A DNA stretch of 5,705 nucleotides, from NCBI GenBank assembly GCA_002364975.1, contig DEYT01000013.1:1-5705 (forward strand), given 5' to 3'. The notes beneath the pieces were generated by a model. It was given only the letters and a program-made list of their open reading frames with translations, did not search any database and was not told where the DNA came from. Source of the stretch: Opitutia bacterium UBA3151. Its GTDB lineage: Bacteria > Verrucomicrobiota > Verrucomicrobiia > Opitutales > Seribacteraceae. Positions 4,146-5,705 of the stretch are shown piece after piece (within the stretch, counting starts at the first letter, position 1; each line of letters opens with the position of its first letter). A program made the position numbers and the translations under genes.

Positions 4146-5705
4146 ATGGATTCCACACAGAGACTAAACTTCGGAAAACTACAAGAAGTTATCGACCCGC
4201 CCAATTTGATTCAAAATCAGGTTGATTCCTTCCACGAATTTCTTCAAAGGGATGTACCCTCCAGTCACAGAAAGCAGGGAGGATTGGAAGCTGTATTCAA
4301 AGAAGTTTTTCCGATCATTAGTTATGATGAGAAGTCGCGCTTGGAATATGTGAGCTATTCGATGGGTGAATCCAAACTGTCCGAAATGGATTGCATTGAC
4401 CAAAACTGTACCTATGCCGCACCCTTGCAGGTCAAATTACGACTCAAGTTGGAACTAGAGGGACAAAGTAAGCCCTTCTACAGTGAAGAAGAAATTTTCA
4501 TGGGTGAGTTACCCATTGTTACTGAAAGAGGTTCATTTATTATCAACGGAGCCGAAAGAGTGGTAGTAAGCCAACTACACCGATCACCTGGCGTAAGTTT
4601 TGAAGAGTCTGTCCACACTAGTGGAAAAACACTTTATGGGTTTCGAATAATACCGGATCGCGGGACTTGGATCGAAGCTCAATTCGATCAACATGATTTG
4701 TTGTATGTTTATCTGGACCGTCGTAGAAGGCGTCGCAAGTTTTTGATCACAACTTTTCTTAGGGCATTGCTTGATGGGGAGCCTGAAAAAGATAAAGACT
4801 CCGATCAGAAAATTATAGAATTGTTTTATGATATCGAGAATCTTTCTATCGAAGATCTTCTCAAAAAGGATAATGTTTCAAATTTTGTTCTGGTTGAACC
4901 CATGTTCGATCGAACCAAAGGTCAGGTTCTTGCTAAAGCTTTCGAACCATTGACTAAGACATACTTAAGAGCATTCCAGAAAGCAGGAGAATCAAGCTTA
5001 CGAGCGATAGATACCTCCGTTGACGATGGTGCAATTATTCGTTGTCTTAAAAAAGACACCACCAAAAATAAGGAAGAAGCACTCAAGGAAATTTATAAGA
5101 AACTTAGACCGGGAGAACCGCCTGAAAAAGCAAATGCTGAGGCTTTGATCAAACGCCTTTTTCTGGATCCCAAGAGATATGATTTAGCAAAAGTGGGTCG
5201 TCATATGCTTAATCTAAAGTTAGGCCAAGAAACTCCGCTTGATGTTCGGGTAACAACGGTTGAGGATTTGGTTGCAGCAACCCGCAAGCTTACGGATTTA
5301 AAAAGAGGAAAAAGTAACGAAGAAAAGGCAAAACAAGACGCTGGGTCGATATTCGATATGGGAATAGACGATATCGATCACCTTGGGAACCGAAGGGTTC
5401 GTACGGTTGGAGAACTTTTGGCAAATGTTTGTAGGAGTGGTTTGGCGAGAACGGAAAGAGTTGTCCGCGAACGTATGACTCTTTACGATCAAGGCGTAGA
5501 GTCTTTGACGCCTGGCAAACTCATTAATCCTAAAGCATTAACAACAGTAGTTCGTGACTTTTTTGCAAGGAGTCAGCTCAGTCAATTTAAAGACCAAATT
5601 AATCCCCTTGCAGAAATGACTCACAAGCGTCGCCTTTCCGCGTTAGGACCCGGAGGTCTTAATCGGGAGAGAGCTGGCTTCGAGGTTAGAGATGTTCATC
5701 CAACT
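4146..5705 (+). CDS. rpoB: DNA-directed RNA polymerase subunit beta, 5' portion (3' end outside window)
   Basis: RpoB is the beta subunit of core RNA polymerase, forming one side of the active-site cleft and the rifampicin pocket. The frame is open for 520 codons to the end of the window with no stop, roughly the N-terminal 40% of the protein. Signatures in order are FGKLQEVIDPPNLIQNQVDS (9-28); ELPIVTERGSFIINGAERVV (121-140) followed by VSQLHRSPGV; an Arg-rich DRRRRRRKF (191-199); LGNRRVRTVGELL; and the rifampicin region FFARSQLSQFKDQINPLAEM (472-491), then THKRRLSALGPGG. The segment before this region is 33 residues shorter than in E. coli, consistent with absence or reduction of lineage-specific insertions in the lobe. 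ATG 4146 gives MDSTQRLNFGKLQEV, a plausible N-terminus. No Shine-Dalgarno sequence precedes it; the palindrome ACGATCGT occupies 4137-4144 instead. Residues matching E. coli 515, 518 and 522 are Lys, Ile and Ala. Confidence 0.98.
   Translation, partial: MDSTQRLNFGKLQEVIDPPNLIQNQVDSFHEFLQRDVPSSHRKQGGLEAVFKEVFPIISYDEKSRLEYVSYSMGESKLSEMDCIDQNCTYAAPLQVKLRLKLELEGQSKPFYSEEEIFMGELPIVTERGSFIINGAERVVVSQLHRSPGVSFEESVHTSGKTLYGFRIIPDRGTWIEAQFDQHDLLYVYLDRRRRRRKFLITTFLRALLDGEPEKDKDSDQKIIELFYDIENLSIEDLLKKDNVSNFVLVEPMFDRTKGQVLAKAFEPLTKTYLRAFQKAGESSLRAIDTSVDDGAIIRCLKKDTTKNKEEALKEIYKKLRPGEPPEKANAEALIKRLFLDPKRYDLAKVGRHMLNLKLGQETPLDVRVTTVEDLVAATRKLTDLKRGKSNEEKAKQDAGSIFDMGIDDIDHLGNRRVRTVGELLANVCRSGLARTERVVRERMTLYDQGVESLTPGKLINPKALTTVVRDFFARSQLSQFKDQINPLAEMTHKRRLSALGPGGLNRERAGFEVRDVHPT

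Noticed and set aside
4719..4736. Six consecutive Arg codons in RpoB (residues 192-197)
   Set aside because: The position matches the DRRRK segment of the normal beta subunit, and I take the longer Arg run as a lineage variant, not an anomaly.

Overview
This window is a housekeeping block of a bacterial chromosome: the conserved transcription/translation cluster tuf - trnW - secE - nusG - rplK - rplA - rplJ - rplL - rpoB. Everything reads on the + strand. It begins inside tuf (the first ~80 codons lie upstream) and ends inside rpoB, just after the rifampicin-pocket region. The DNA is fairly AT-rich by eye. From memory of sequence flavour I lean to Verrucomicrobiota, perhaps an Opitutae-like marine lineage. 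The clues are the NusG insertion with an acidic DENG turn followed by PWYKIKET, the Arg-rich DRRRRRRKF stretch of RpoB, and the style of L10 and EF-Tu. This placement is an inference, not a search result.

Layout: 1-954 is the 3' part of EF-Tu. After a 32-nt spacer holding a 6-bp inverted repeat comes tRNA-Trp(CCA), 987-1062, with an encoded CCA end. SecE follows 15 nt later with a TTG start. NusG, L11, L1 and L10 come next with gaps of only 25, 12, 16 and 7 nt. A 126-nt gap with several short potential hairpins and a near-perfect Shine-Dalgarno sequence precedes L7/L12. A strong intrinsic-terminator-like hairpin with a U-tract then separates rplL from rpoB, which starts at 4146 and runs off the end of the window. 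No gene-free stretch exceeds 126 nt.

The genes fit together as follows. EF-Tu and tRNA-Trp serve elongation. L11, L10 and L7/L12 form the ribosomal stalk that recruits and activates EF-Tu and other GTPases, and L1 forms the opposite stalk. NusG couples RNA polymerase (RpoB) to elongation and Rho control. SecE is the small essential subunit of the SecYEG translocon.

No novel defence system, mobile element or CRISPR array is present. The second-look items are regulatory or residue-level: scarce Shine-Dalgarno sequences except at rplK and rplL; a near-leaderless TTG start for secE behind the tRNA; no room for the classical L1 and L10 mRNA leaders while the rplJ-rplL gap is enlarged and foldable; a terminator before rpoB preceded by a TAATG-coupled 7-codon mini-ORF; a Gly at the EF-Tu position equivalent to E. 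coli Arg333; and unusual residues in the RpoB rifampicin-resistance-determining region.
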